Positions 1 to 6,458 are shown, numbered from the stretch's first letter. The stretch: 7,208 bases of DNA from an uncultured Burkholderiales bacterium (GCA_903904635.1 CAIVDH010000243.1:1-7208); one strand, 5' to 3'. The notes: a model not told the origin generated them from the sequence alone. Program-made: numbers and translations.

Positions 1-1184
1 ATCTGGTGCTGTCTAAAGTCCCAGAAGCCGACGGCAAACTCATCCCCGGTGTGAAAGGCATTTCTCTTTTTATCGTTCCAAAAAAACTCGTCGCTGCCGA
101 TGGCTCATTAGGTGAGCGTAATGACGTAGTGCTGGCCGGGCTAAATCATAAGATGGGCTACCGCGGCACCACGAATTGCCTGCTAAATTTTGGCGAAGGT
201 AAATTTCAGCCTGAAGGTAAACCTGGCGCTATTGGTTATCTGGTCGGTACATTGCATCAGGGCTTGGCCGGCATGTTTCATATGATGAATGAAGCGCGTA
301 TCGGTGTTGGATTGGGTGCTGTCATGCTGGGTTACACCGGCTACCTGCATGCGCTGGATTATGCGCGCAATCGACCACAGGGAAGACATCCGGCTAACAA
401 AGATCCCATTCAGCCCCAGGTACCAATCGTGGAGCATACCGACGTCAGACGCATGCTGTTGGCCCAGAAAGCGTATGTAGAAGGCGGACTGGCACTAACC
501 TTGTATTGTGCGCGGCTGGTAGACGAAGAAAGAACAGCTGAAGATATTAATGCTCGAGAGGAAGCAAAATTTTTGCTCGACATACTCACGCCCATCGCAA
601 AATCCTGGCCATCGCAATGGTGTCTGGAAGCTAATAGCCTGGCTATACAAGTGCATGGCGGCTATGGCTACACCCGTGAATATGCAGTCGAGCAGTTTTA
701 TCGTGATAACCGTCTCAATCCCATACATGAAGGTACGCATGGCGTTCAGGGTTTAGATTTGCTCGGTCGTAAAGTCATCATGCACGAAGGCGCAGCATTT
801 AAGCTGCTGAGTGTAAAACTGCGTGCAAGTATTGCAAAGGCTACTGGTACGGCATTGGCTGATTTAGCCTCGTCATTGTCTGATCGTTGGACTCGCCTTG
901 AGCAAGTCACAGCCATGCTGCATGCCGCTGGTGACCTAAACAAAACACTCGCCAATGCTTCGCTCTATCTGGAAGCATTCGGTCATTTAATTATCAGCTG
1001 GATCTGGCTGGAGCAGGCATTAGCCGCGCTTCCTATGAAGCAGGGTGATACAGATTTTTATGCCGGTAAGCAGCAAGCTTGTCGCTGGTTTTTTCGCTGG
1101 GAATTACCCAAGGTGGATGCACAGCTTAATCTGCTGGCCGAAATAGACACCACAACGCTGGATATGCAGGATGCGTGGTTTTAA
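1..1184 (+). CDS. Acyl-CoA dehydrogenase, long DmdC/FadE-like type, 5'-truncated
   Basis: FAD-dependent acyl-CoA dehydrogenase, predicted to place an alpha,beta double bond in a CoA thioester and pass electrons to ETF in the cytoplasm. The frame is open to the left edge (reading from nt 3), so the start lies upstream. About 395 residues are visible of a family usually near 600, so the N-terminal domain is mostly missing. Counting from the GTG at 6, there is beta-domain sequence (GVKGISLFIVPKK, residues 15-27), then the helical FAD domain with HGGYGYTREY (217-226) and PIHEGTHG (239-246). E242 sits where MCAD-like enzymes carry the catalytic base. A further helical C-terminal extension (about 260-392) is typical of the long DmdC-like subgroup. 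The GTG at 6 is not a credible start because homologous sequence is expected before it. Substrate chain length cannot be deduced. The gene precedes a Dabb gene by 17 nt. Confidence 0.93.
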   Translation, partial: LVLSKVPEADGKLIPGVKGISLFIVPKKLVAADGSLGERNDVVLAGLNHKMGYRGTTNCLLNFGEGKFQPEGKPGAIGYLVGTLHQGLAGMFHMMNEARIGVGLGAVMLGYTGYLHALDYARNRPQGRHPANKDPIQPQVPIVEHTDVRRMLLAQKAYVEGGLALTLYCARLVDEERTAEDINAREEAKFLLDILTPIAKSWPSQWCLEANSLAIQVHGGYGYTREYAVEQFYRDNRLNPIHEGTHGVQGLDLLGRKVIMHEGAAFKLLSVKLRASIAKATGTALADLASSLSDRWTRLEQVTAMLHAAGDLNKTLANASLYLEAFGHLIISWIWLEQALAALPMKQGDTDFYAGKQQACRWFFRWELPKVDAQLNLLAEIDTTTLDMQDAWF

Positions 1185-1201
1185 CTCATCAAAAAATTAA
1201 T

Positions 1202-1507
1202 ATGATCAAACACATCGTAATGTGGCAATTGAAAGACCACGCCGAAGGTGCAGACAAAGCGACCAACGCATTGAAAATGAAAGCGCTGCTTGATGCCTGT
1301 GCAAACATCGTGCCGGGCATAATCAAGCTCGAGGTTGCTATTGCCAAGCCTGGTCTGGAAGCCACCTATGATGTGGTTTTATATTCTGAATTTGCATCAG
1401 CTGCGGCACTCGACGCTTATCAAAATCATCCTCAGCATTTAGCTCTGAAACCATTTGTAAGCGCAGTTAGGCTGGCCAGACAGTGCATGGATTATGAAGT
1501 TAACTAA
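1202..1507 (+). CDS. Dabb (stress-responsive alpha/beta barrel) domain protein
   Basis: Small single-domain protein of 101 aa, the usual length for the dimeric ferredoxin-like Dabb family (PF07876 type). It opens with MIKHIVMWQLKD, the family's first beta strand with a conserved His (H4). It also carries Y73-x2-H76-P-x-H79 before the last helix. These positions match H5, Y72 and H78 of plant olivetolic acid cyclase, a Dabb enzyme, but the Y..HP.H pattern is common in the family and does not by itself prove cyclase activity. The ATG at 1202 is chosen because it matches the family N-terminus. An in-frame GTG at 1175 would overlap the dehydrogenase and add nine unlikely residues. No clear Shine-Dalgarno is visible (AT-rich leader), so expression may rely on read-through from the upstream gene. 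Bacterial Dabb proteins beside acyl-CoA genes mostly have no assigned function. Confidence 0.88.
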   Translation: MIKHIVMWQLKDHAEGADKATNALKMKALLDACANIVPGIIKLEVAIAKPGLEATYDVVLYSEFASAAALDAYQNHPQHLALKPFVSAVRLARQCMDYEVN

Positions 1508-1521
1508 AACACGGAACTCAT

Positions 1522-2319
1522 ATGCACAACAACATGCACACTATCAAGCAACTGTTTGATTTATCAGGAAAAACAGCCCTCATCACCGGCGGCTCACGAG
1601 GCCTGGGTCTGCAAATGGCAGAAGCATTGGGCGAGCAAGGTGCAACGCTTGTCCTGTCTTCACGCAAGCAAGATGAACTTGATGCAGCCGTTGCGCACTT
1701 GAAGCAGCGCGGTATAAGCGCGCACGCCATCGCTGTCGATATGGGTAAAGAAAATGCAGCAATGCCACTGGCAGAGGCGGCCATGAAGCAACTGGGCCAT
1801 ATCGATATTCTGGTCAACAATGCCGGTGCAAGCTGGGGCGCGCCAGCGGAAGATCATCCGCTTGAAGCCTGGGATAAGGTCATGAATCTCAATATACGCA
1901 GCATCTTTCTGCTCTCGCAGGCAGTCGGGAAGCTGTCCATGATTCCACGACAATCCGGCCGCATCATCAACATCGCTTCTATCGCCGGCTTAGCTGGCAA
2001 TGGCCCCGGCATGCAGACGATTGCTTACAACACGTCTAAAGCTGCGGTCATTAATTTCACCCGTACCTTAGCTGGTGAATGGGGACAATATGGCATTACC
2101 GTTAATGCGATTGCACCGGGCTTCTTCCCTTCAAAAATGACCAAAGGTCTGCTGGACAAATTAGGCGCAAAGGAGATGGCTGCGCGTGCACCGCTGCGCC
2201 GGCTGGGCGACGATGAAGATTTGAAAGGTGTCGTGCTGTTATTTGCTACCGCAGCAGGTAAGCACATCACCGGACAGACACTCGCTGTTGATGGCGGCGT
2301 TTCAGCTGTACTTAGCTAA
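1522..2319 (+). CDS. SDR family oxidoreductase (classical, predicted NADP-preferring)
   Basis: Classical short-chain dehydrogenase/reductase of 265 aa, a normal length, expected to interconvert a hydroxyl and a keto group in the cytoplasm. Visible elements are the Rossmann glycine motif TGGSRGLG (22-29), D73 near the adenine pocket, NNAG (99-102), N124, and the catalytic S153, Y169 and K173 within YNTSK. The PG motif (199-200) and the C-terminal GQTLAVDGG (251-259) are also present. The end of beta-2 reads LSSRK with R48 and no acidic residue, which in this family favours NADP(H). The ATG at 1522 has GGAA 5 nt upstream. An internal ATG at 1534 (MHTIKQ) is a possible alternative start. It lies 14 nt after the Dabb gene and 5 nt before the thioesterase. 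The fold and general reaction are secure; the substrate (perhaps a hydroxyacyl- or ketoacyl-CoA) is inferred from neighbours only. Confidence 0.93.
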   Translation: MHNNMHTIKQLFDLSGKTALITGGSRGLGLQMAEALGEQGATLVLSSRKQDELDAAVAHLKQRGISAHAIAVDMGKENAAMPLAEAAMKQLGHIDILVNNAGASWGAPAEDHPLEAWDKVMNLNIRSIFLLSQAVGKLSMIPRQSGRIINIASIAGLAGNGPGMQTIAYNTSKAAVINFTRTLAGEWGQYGITVNAIAPGFFPSKMTKGLLDKLGAKEMAARAPLRRLGDDEDLKGVVLLFATAAGKHITGQTLAVDGGVSAVLS

Positions 2320-2324
2320 AGGCC

Positions 2325-2750
2325 ATGAAACAATCGCCGCAGTTTCCGTTTGACATACCCTTTCTTACGGAAATGGGCGTGGAATTTCTCAGTATGGAAA
2401 ATGGTCGGGCACAGGTCGCGCTAAACCTGGGTCCACAACACATGAACAGCTGGCAAGTCACGCATGGCGGCGTCAGCATGACGCTGCTTGATGTGGTCAT
2501 GTCGCTTGCCGGTCGCTCACTTGATCCGGATTCACGTGCTGGCGTCACCATAGAAATGAAGACCAGTTTTTTACAGCCGGGTGGTAAACCCGGCCACCGC
2601 CTGATCGCGAGCGGACACGCATTTCACCGATCAACAACCATGTGCTTTTGCGAAGGAGAGCTATACGATGGCGACAAACTGGTTGCCAAAGCCATGGGTA
2701 CTTTTAAGTATATAAAGCGCTTGGACGCAGCTGCCAAGCTCTCAACCTAA
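2325..2750 (+). CDS. PaaI-type hotdog acyl-CoA thioesterase
   Basis: Single hotdog-domain protein of 141 aa, expected to hydrolyse acyl- or aryl-CoA thioesters. The signature is HGG (47-49) at the start of the central helix, followed by D56 in LLDVVMSLAG, which aligns with the catalytic acid of E. coli PaaI-type enzymes. Typical hotdog strands follow (VTIEMKTSFLQP, 74-85; GTFKYI, 125-130). No signal peptide or membrane segment is seen. The ATG at 2325 is 5 nt after the SDR stop; the purine stretch AAAGG at 2318-2322 overlaps that stop and is only 2 nt from the start, so translation may depend on coupling. Within the operon it could recycle CoA from stalled or toxic intermediates, or release the product. 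Specificity cannot be read from the sequence. Confidence 0.9.
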   Translation: MKQSPQFPFDIPFLTEMGVEFLSMENGRAQVALNLGPQHMNSWQVTHGGVSMTLLDVVMSLAGRSLDPDSRAGVTIEMKTSFLQPGGKPGHRLIASGHAFHRSTTMCFCEGELYDGDKLVAKAMGTFKYIKRLDAAAKLST

Positions 2751-2774
2751 CAATTATCAAACAATTTTTTTAAT

Positions 2775-2778
2775 GGGA
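2775..2778 (+). promoter_or_regulatory. Shine-Dalgarno GGGA selecting the ATG at 2785
   Basis: GGGA lies 6 nt before the ATG at 2785, a good spacing. The competing in-frame ATG at 2773 overlaps this element, is preceded only by a T-rich stretch, and would add the four residues MGFI. This supports 2785 as the true start of the oxidoreductase. Confidence 0.55.
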
Positions 2779-2784
2779 TTTATC

Positions 2785-3780
2785 ATGACCAGCTATCAGC
2801 AAATCGTACTCGCATCCCGCCCGCAAGGTGTCGTAAACGTGAATAATTTTCGTCTGGAGACTGTACCTGTACCGACGATTAAAGAGGGCGAAGTATTGGT
2901 GCGCAATCATTATCTTTCTCTTGATCCGTACATGCGCATGCGTATGGAAGACGTAAAAAGCTATGCGGCTCCTCAAGAGCTTGATGCGGTCATGGTAGGT
3001 GGCACGGCTGGCGAAGTTGTCGCTTCAAAAAACCCTAAATTTGCCGTGGGCGATAAAGTTGTCGGTATGTTGGGATGGAGCGAAATGGCCGTCAGCGATG
3101 GCGTCATGCTAAAAAAAGTCGATACCACGCATATCCCTTTGTCAGCTTATTTGGGCGCAGTCGGTATGCCAGGCATGACGGCATGGTATGGCCTGACACA
3201 AATCATCAAACCCAAAGCCGGTGACACCATTGCCGTATCCGCTGCCAGCGGTGCCGTGGGCACAGTGGTTGGGCAATTAGCCAAGTTACGTGGCTGCCGC
3301 GTGATCGGCATTGCGGGTGGTAAGGAAAAATGCGATTACGTCGTCAATGAATTAGGCTTTGATGCCTGCATTGATTATAAGGGCGGCAATCTCTACAAAG
3401 ATGTCAAAGCTGCTGCACCCAATGGCATTGATGGACTATTTGAAAATGTAGGCGGTGTGGTGATGGACTCGGTATTAGCGCGCATGAATCCGTTTGGGCG
3501 CATCGCTTTGTGCGGACTCATCTCTGGCTATGATGGCGAGCCTATGCCTATTCATAACATGCGGGTTTTACTTTCCATGCGCCTGACATTACAAGGCTTC
3601 ATCGTCTCAGAGCACATGGATTTATGGCCACAGGGGTTGACAGAAACCGGCACACTGGTGGCCGCCGGCAAACTGAAATTTCGCGAAACCATTGCAGATG
3701 GATTAGCCGCTGCTCCTGAAGCTTTTCTTGGCCTGTTACGCGGGAAAAATTTTGGTAAGCAATTGGTCAAACTGATCTAG
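2785..3780 (+). CDS. NADP-dependent MDR oxidoreductase, prostaglandin reductase/CurA-like enone reductase
   Basis: Medium-chain reductase of 331 aa in the zinc-free leukotriene B4 dehydrogenase/prostaglandin reductase group, which reduces the C=C bond of alpha,beta-unsaturated ketones and aldehydes with NADPH. Family marks are LSLDPYMRMRM (44-54), VGGTAGEVV (71-79), GMPGMTAWYG (127-136), the nucleotide loop AASGAVG (153-159), AGGKEKC (177-183) with lysines placed to contact the NADP phosphate, GFDACIDYK (191-199) and FENVGG (219-224). The structural- and catalytic-zinc cysteine clusters of alcohol dehydrogenases are absent. Length is normal for the family. The start at 2785 is preferred over 2773 because of a spaced GGGA and because MTSYQQIVL resembles the family start. 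The gene sits 34 nt after the thioesterase and 8 nt before a second SDR. In context it may reduce an enone made by an SDR or the dehydrogenase; the actual substrate is unknown. Confidence 0.92.
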   Translation: MTSYQQIVLASRPQGVVNVNNFRLETVPVPTIKEGEVLVRNHYLSLDPYMRMRMEDVKSYAAPQELDAVMVGGTAGEVVASKNPKFAVGDKVVGMLGWSEMAVSDGVMLKKVDTTHIPLSAYLGAVGMPGMTAWYGLTQIIKPKAGDTIAVSAASGAVGTVVGQLAKLRGCRVIGIAGGKEKCDYVVNELGFDACIDYKGGNLYKDVKAAAPNGIDGLFENVGGVVMDSVLARMNPFGRIALCGLISGYDGEPMPIHNMRVLLSMRLTLQGFIVSEHMDLWPQGLTETGTLVAAGKLKFRETIADGLAAAPEAFLGLLRGKNFGKQLVKLI

Positions 3781-3788
3781 GCATAGCA

Positions 3789-4697
3789 ATGAAAAAATTC
3801 CAAAACAGTGTTGCTGTCATTACCGGTGCAGCTAGTGGTTTCGGTCGTGAATTTGCTATTGTCGGCGCGCGTCTGGGTATGAAGCTCGTATTGGCAGATG
3901 TGCAGCAGGATGCTTTGAATACGACTGCTGCCGAATTGCAAGCGCAAGGTGCAGATGTATTGGCAATGACTTGCGATGTGCGCAAAGCCGAACAAGTTGA
4001 GGCATTGGCAAAAGCAGCAATGGCACGTTTTGGCGCGGTACATCTGCTCTTCAATAATGCTGGCGTTGGTGCCGGCGGTCTGATCTGGGAAAGTTCGCAA
4101 GCAGATTGGGAATGGGTGTTAGGCGTTAATCTGTGGGGCGTCATACACGGCGTGCGCGTGTTTACGCCTTTGATGCTGGAGTGCGCCAAGCATGATCCAA
4201 ATTACGAAGGCCATATCGTTAATACTGCCTCCATGGCCGGATTATTAAATCCACCTACTATGGGTGTCTATAACGTCTCCAAGCATGCCGTCGTGTCGCT
4301 CTCCGAAACGCTGTATCACGACCTTGATCTGATAGGTGCACCAATTGGTGCTTCCGTGCTTTGTCCTTACTTTGTACAGACCGGCATCAGCCAGTCACAT
4401 AAGCATAGACCGGATGATGTGCGTGATGATGCGGCACCGACTGCGAGCCAGCGTGCTTCTCAAGTCACCTTAGAAAAAGCGGTTTCTTCGGGTAAGGTGA
4501 GTGCAGCAGAAGTCGCTGAACGTACCTTTGATGCCATTAGCAACAATACGTTTTATATTTACTCGCATCCTGCTGCGCTGGGCAATGTGCAAAAAAGAAT
4601 GGAAGACATCATCACGGGCAGCAATCCCGCTGATCCTTATGAAGCTGCGCCTCACGTGCGGGAAAAACTGCAGGCAGGTATTAAGGGAGCGGCGTAA
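3789..4697 (+). CDS. SDR family oxidoreductase (classical core, extended C-terminus, predicted NAD-preferring)
   Basis: Second SDR of the operon, 302 aa, about 50 longer than the usual classical SDR. The core shows TGAASGFG (12-19), D63 in TCDV, NNAG (89-92), N114, S148, and Y161/K165 in YNVSK. An acidic D37 ends beta-2 (LVLADV), which in SDRs favours NAD(H), the opposite of the SDR at 1522-2319. Beyond about residue 200 comes a polar, charged stretch (HKHRPDDVRDD, 204-214) and a C-terminal segment with FYIYSHP (255-261), probably a substrate-covering region. The start at 3789 is 8 nt after the previous stop, with AGG at 3779-3781. The stop overlaps the next start as TAATG. It likely oxidises an alcohol or reduces a ketone or aldehyde; the exact substrate is not deducible. 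Confidence 0.92.
   Translation: MKKFQNSVAVITGAASGFGREFAIVGARLGMKLVLADVQQDALNTTAAELQAQGADVLAMTCDVRKAEQVEALAKAAMARFGAVHLLFNNAGVGAGGLIWESSQADWEWVLGVNLWGVIHGVRVFTPLMLECAKHDPNYEGHIVNTASMAGLLNPPTMGVYNVSKHAVVSLSETLYHDLDLIGAPIGASVLCPYFVQTGISQSHKHRPDDVRDDAAPTASQRASQVTLEKAVSSGKVSAAEVAERTFDAISNNTFYIYSHPAALGNVQKRMEDIITGSNPADPYEAAPHVREKLQAGIKGAA
4683..4689 (+). promoter_or_regulatory. Strong Shine-Dalgarno (AAGGGAG) for the epoxide-hydrolase-like gene
   Basis: AAGGGAG lies inside the end of the upstream SDR gene and is followed by 7 nt to the ATG at 4697. It is the best ribosome-binding match in the window. It fixes the start and shows that the 1-nt stop/start overlap (TAATG) also has independent initiation capacity. 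Confidence 0.7.
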
Positions 4698-5593
4698 TGG
4701 CTGCAAAGGTGGAATCAGGCCAGTTTGCTACGCTGCCTAATGGCACACGGCTGCATTATGCAAGCGCCGGTGAAAAAGGCCGTCCTCTCATGTTACTGGT
4801 GCATGGCTTTCCGGAATGCTGGATCGCATGGCAGGCGCAGTTGGAAGAATTCGGACAAGATTATTATGTGGTTGCGCCAGATTTACGTGGCTTTAATTTA
4901 TCCGATATGCCCACCGATGTTGCCGCCTACAAGCCTAAATACATCATGCAAGATCTGCAGCAGCTAGTTGCATATCTGGGCTATGAACAATGCGCAATGG
5001 TCGCCCATGATTGGGGTGGTGCGATCGCCTGGAATATCGCGATAGCGCATCCGGAATTATTTGCACGACTCATTATCATTAATGCGCCGCATCCGTATTT
5101 GTTTGCCAAAGCGCTAGTCGAAAATCCTGAGCAAATCGCTGCCAGCGCGTATATGAATTGGTTGCGAGCGCCGGGTTCGGAACAGGCGCTGGCTAAAGAT
5201 AATTTTCGTGTCATGGAACAGCTATTCATAGGCATGAGCGATCACGCAGGCGAGTGGTTCGATGCAGCATTGCGCGAAAAATATCATGCCTGCTGGTCAC
5301 GCGGTCTGACTGGTGGTGTAAATTATTATCGCGCCTCGCCTATGCACCCGGCCACTGACACGGAAGCTGGTGCATCCAAGCTCAAGCTTGATCCTGCAGA
5401 TTTTTTATGCAAACTACCTATACGCGTAATTTGGGGCGAGCGTGATCAGGCGCTGCGTCCAGTCTTGCTGGATGGGTTGGAACAATTCATTCCTGACTTA
5501 AAAATTGAACGTCTGCCCGAAGCTTCGCACTGGGTCAATCATGAACAACCACAAAAAGTAAACCAACTGATACGCCGGTTTTTAACCGAATAA
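4697..5593 (+). CDS. Alpha/beta hydrolase, epoxide hydrolase type
   Basis: Alpha/beta-hydrolase of 298 aa with a cap domain, predicted to open an epoxide to a vicinal diol through a covalent alkyl-enzyme ester. Visible elements in order: HGFPE (36-40), the oxyanion-hole HGxP motif; PDLRGFNLSD (61-70); the nucleophile elbow HDWGG (104-108) with D105; GERD (247-250) with D250 as the acid partner; and H278 in ASHW. In the cap, Y152 of the YMNWLRAPG stretch and Y211 of NYYRA line up with the two epoxide-polarising tyrosines (Y383 and Y466 of human soluble epoxide hydrolase). This argues for epoxide hydrolase over haloalkane or fluoroacetate dehalogenase, which share the Asp nucleophile but lack this Tyr pair. 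An Asp nucleophile instead of Ser argues against a simple esterase. There is no signal peptide, so it should act in the cytoplasm. The start overlaps the SDR stop by 1 nt and has a strong Shine-Dalgarno. Confidence 0.9.
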   Translation: MAAKVESGQFATLPNGTRLHYASAGEKGRPLMLLVHGFPECWIAWQAQLEEFGQDYYVVAPDLRGFNLSDMPTDVAAYKPKYIMQDLQQLVAYLGYEQCAMVAHDWGGAIAWNIAIAHPELFARLIIINAPHPYLFAKALVENPEQIAASAYMNWLRAPGSEQALAKDNFRVMEQLFIGMSDHAGEWFDAALREKYHACWSRGLTGGVNYYRASPMHPATDTEAGASKLKLDPADFLCKLPIRVIWGERDQALRPVLLDGLEQFIPDLKIERLPEASHWVNHEQPQKVNQLIRRFLTE

Positions 5594-5601
5594 AAAATAT
5601 C

Positions 5602-6039
5602 ATGTCAAAACAAGACTTCTCATTTTTTCATACGCTAAGGGTACGCTGGTCTGAAATTGATATGCAGGCCATCGTATTTAACGGTCACTATCTCAATTAT
5701 TTCGATGTCGCTTTCACTGAGTATTGGCGCGCCACAAAATTACCCGATGTATTGGCACAGGCAGAAGCTGGACTTGAAATGTTTGCCCGCAAAGCCACGA
5801 TTGAATATCACGCGCCGGCCAGATTTGATGAAATGCTTGATATCGGTGTGCGCTGTGCTGAGCTGGGCCGTACGTCATTGCGATTTGTGCTGGAGATTTA
5901 TCGCAATGATGAATTACTCATTTCTGGCGAAATGCTGTATGTGCATGCAGACAGTCGTATTCGAAAAAGTGAACCGGTTCCTGCAATCTGGCGTGATACG
6001 TTAACTGCATTTGAAAAAGGTCTGGCAATAAAAATATGA
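5602..6039 (+). CDS. 4HBT/YbgC-FadM-type acyl-CoA thioesterase
   Basis: Second hotdog-fold thioesterase, 145 aa, from the 4-hydroxybenzoyl-CoA thioesterase side of the superfamily, distinct from the PaaI-type enzyme at 2325-2750. The N-terminal strand and loop read RVRWSEIDMQAIVFNGHYLNYF (13-34). D20 sits at the catalytic Asp position of Pseudomonas 4HBT (D17), and N27, H29 and Y30 start the central helix. YHAPARFDEML (69-79) and the later strand LLISGEMLYVHAD (105-117) complete the usual layout. Expected role is cytoplasmic hydrolysis of an acyl- or aroyl-CoA. The ATG at 5602 is 8 nt after the hydrolase stop; the leader is AT-rich with no clear Shine-Dalgarno, suggesting coupled translation. 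The 3' end overlaps the acetyltransferase start by 4 nt. Natural substrate unknown. Confidence 0.9.
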   Translation: MSKQDFSFFHTLRVRWSEIDMQAIVFNGHYLNYFDVAFTEYWRATKLPDVLAQAEAGLEMFARKATIEYHAPARFDEMLDIGVRCAELGRTSLRFVLEIYRNDELLISGEMLYVHADSRIRKSEPVPAIWRDTLTAFEKGLAIKI

Positions 6040-6458
6040 ACTGGTGCATCGTTACCGGCGACTGGGATCAATTGCGTGAAGACGCACAACGACTTCGCAT
6101 AGAAGTTTTCGTTATCGAGCAATCCGTACCGATAGAGTTAGAGTGGGATGAATCTGATGCAATCAGTATACATACCGTAGCCTATGATGAAGACGGTCAG
6201 CCTATAGCTACAGGGCGACTTTTGCCAGACGGGCATATAGGTCGCATGGCAGTACGGAAAAATTTGCGTGGCGCCGGGCTAGGCGGTCTGGTGCTCAATA
6301 CTTTATTGACTGAAGCACAGCGTATAGGCCATACGGAATTGATGTTGCATGCGCAAACGCATGCGCTGGGCTTTTATGAACGTCATGGATTTCACCGTGC
6401 AGGTGAAGAATTCATGGAGGCAGGTATTGCTCACATGAAAATGACATACTTGTTTTAA
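6036..6458 (+). CDS. GNAT family N-acetyltransferase, ElaA/YjcF-like
   Basis: Single GNAT domain of 140 aa that should transfer an acetyl (or other acyl) group from CoA to an amine. The N-terminal region RIEVFVIEQSVP (21-32) resembles the [RxxVFVxEQ] stretch of ElaA-like GNATs. Motif A is IGRMAVRKNLRGAGLG (68-83), with RGAGLG forming the pyrophosphate-binding loop. Then follow LMLHAQTHALGFYERHGF (102-119) and GIAHMKM (130-136), which match the end of ElaA-type proteins. The start overlaps the preceding thioesterase stop by 4 nt (ATGA). The nearest purine-rich stretch, AAGG at 6017-6020, is too far for a standard Shine-Dalgarno, so re-initiation is likely. The acceptor is unknown and the metabolic link to the operon is not obvious; it may be a passenger or may modify an operon product. 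Confidence 0.88.
   Translation: MNWCIVTGDWDQLREDAQRLRIEVFVIEQSVPIELEWDESDAISIHTVAYDEDGQPIATGRLLPDGHIGRMAVRKNLRGAGLGGLVLNTLLTEAQRIGHTELMLHAQTHALGFYERHGFHRAGEEFMEAGIAHMKMTYLF

Noticed and set aside
1175..1201. GTG at 1175 as start of the Dabb gene
   Set aside because: It would overlap the end of the dehydrogenase and add nine residues not expected in the family. The ATG at 1202 begins exactly at the conserved first strand MIKHIVMW.
1518..2270. Minus-strand open frames opposite the first SDR (1518-1820, 1660-1953, 2025-2270)
   Set aside because: They are antisense to a well-conserved enzyme, have no domain signature, and are not laid out as an operon.
2773..2784. ATG at 2773 as start of the MDR oxidoreductase
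   Set aside because: It overlaps the GGGA that serves the ATG at 2785 and has no ribosome site of its own. The extra MGFI is not family-like.
3767..4189. A 140-codon open frame on the minus strand, with a second overlapping minus frame at 3777-4100
   Set aside because: Both lie antisense to a clear SDR core with intact TGAASGFG and NNAG motifs. The peptides are Cys/Ser/Pro/Thr-rich with no recognisable domain, typical of shadow frames.
5576..5588. Hairpin CGGTT-TTT-AACCG near the end of the hydrolase gene
   Set aside because: The 5-bp stem lies inside the coding region and is followed by an A-rich stretch, not a T-run, so it is not a credible intrinsic terminator.
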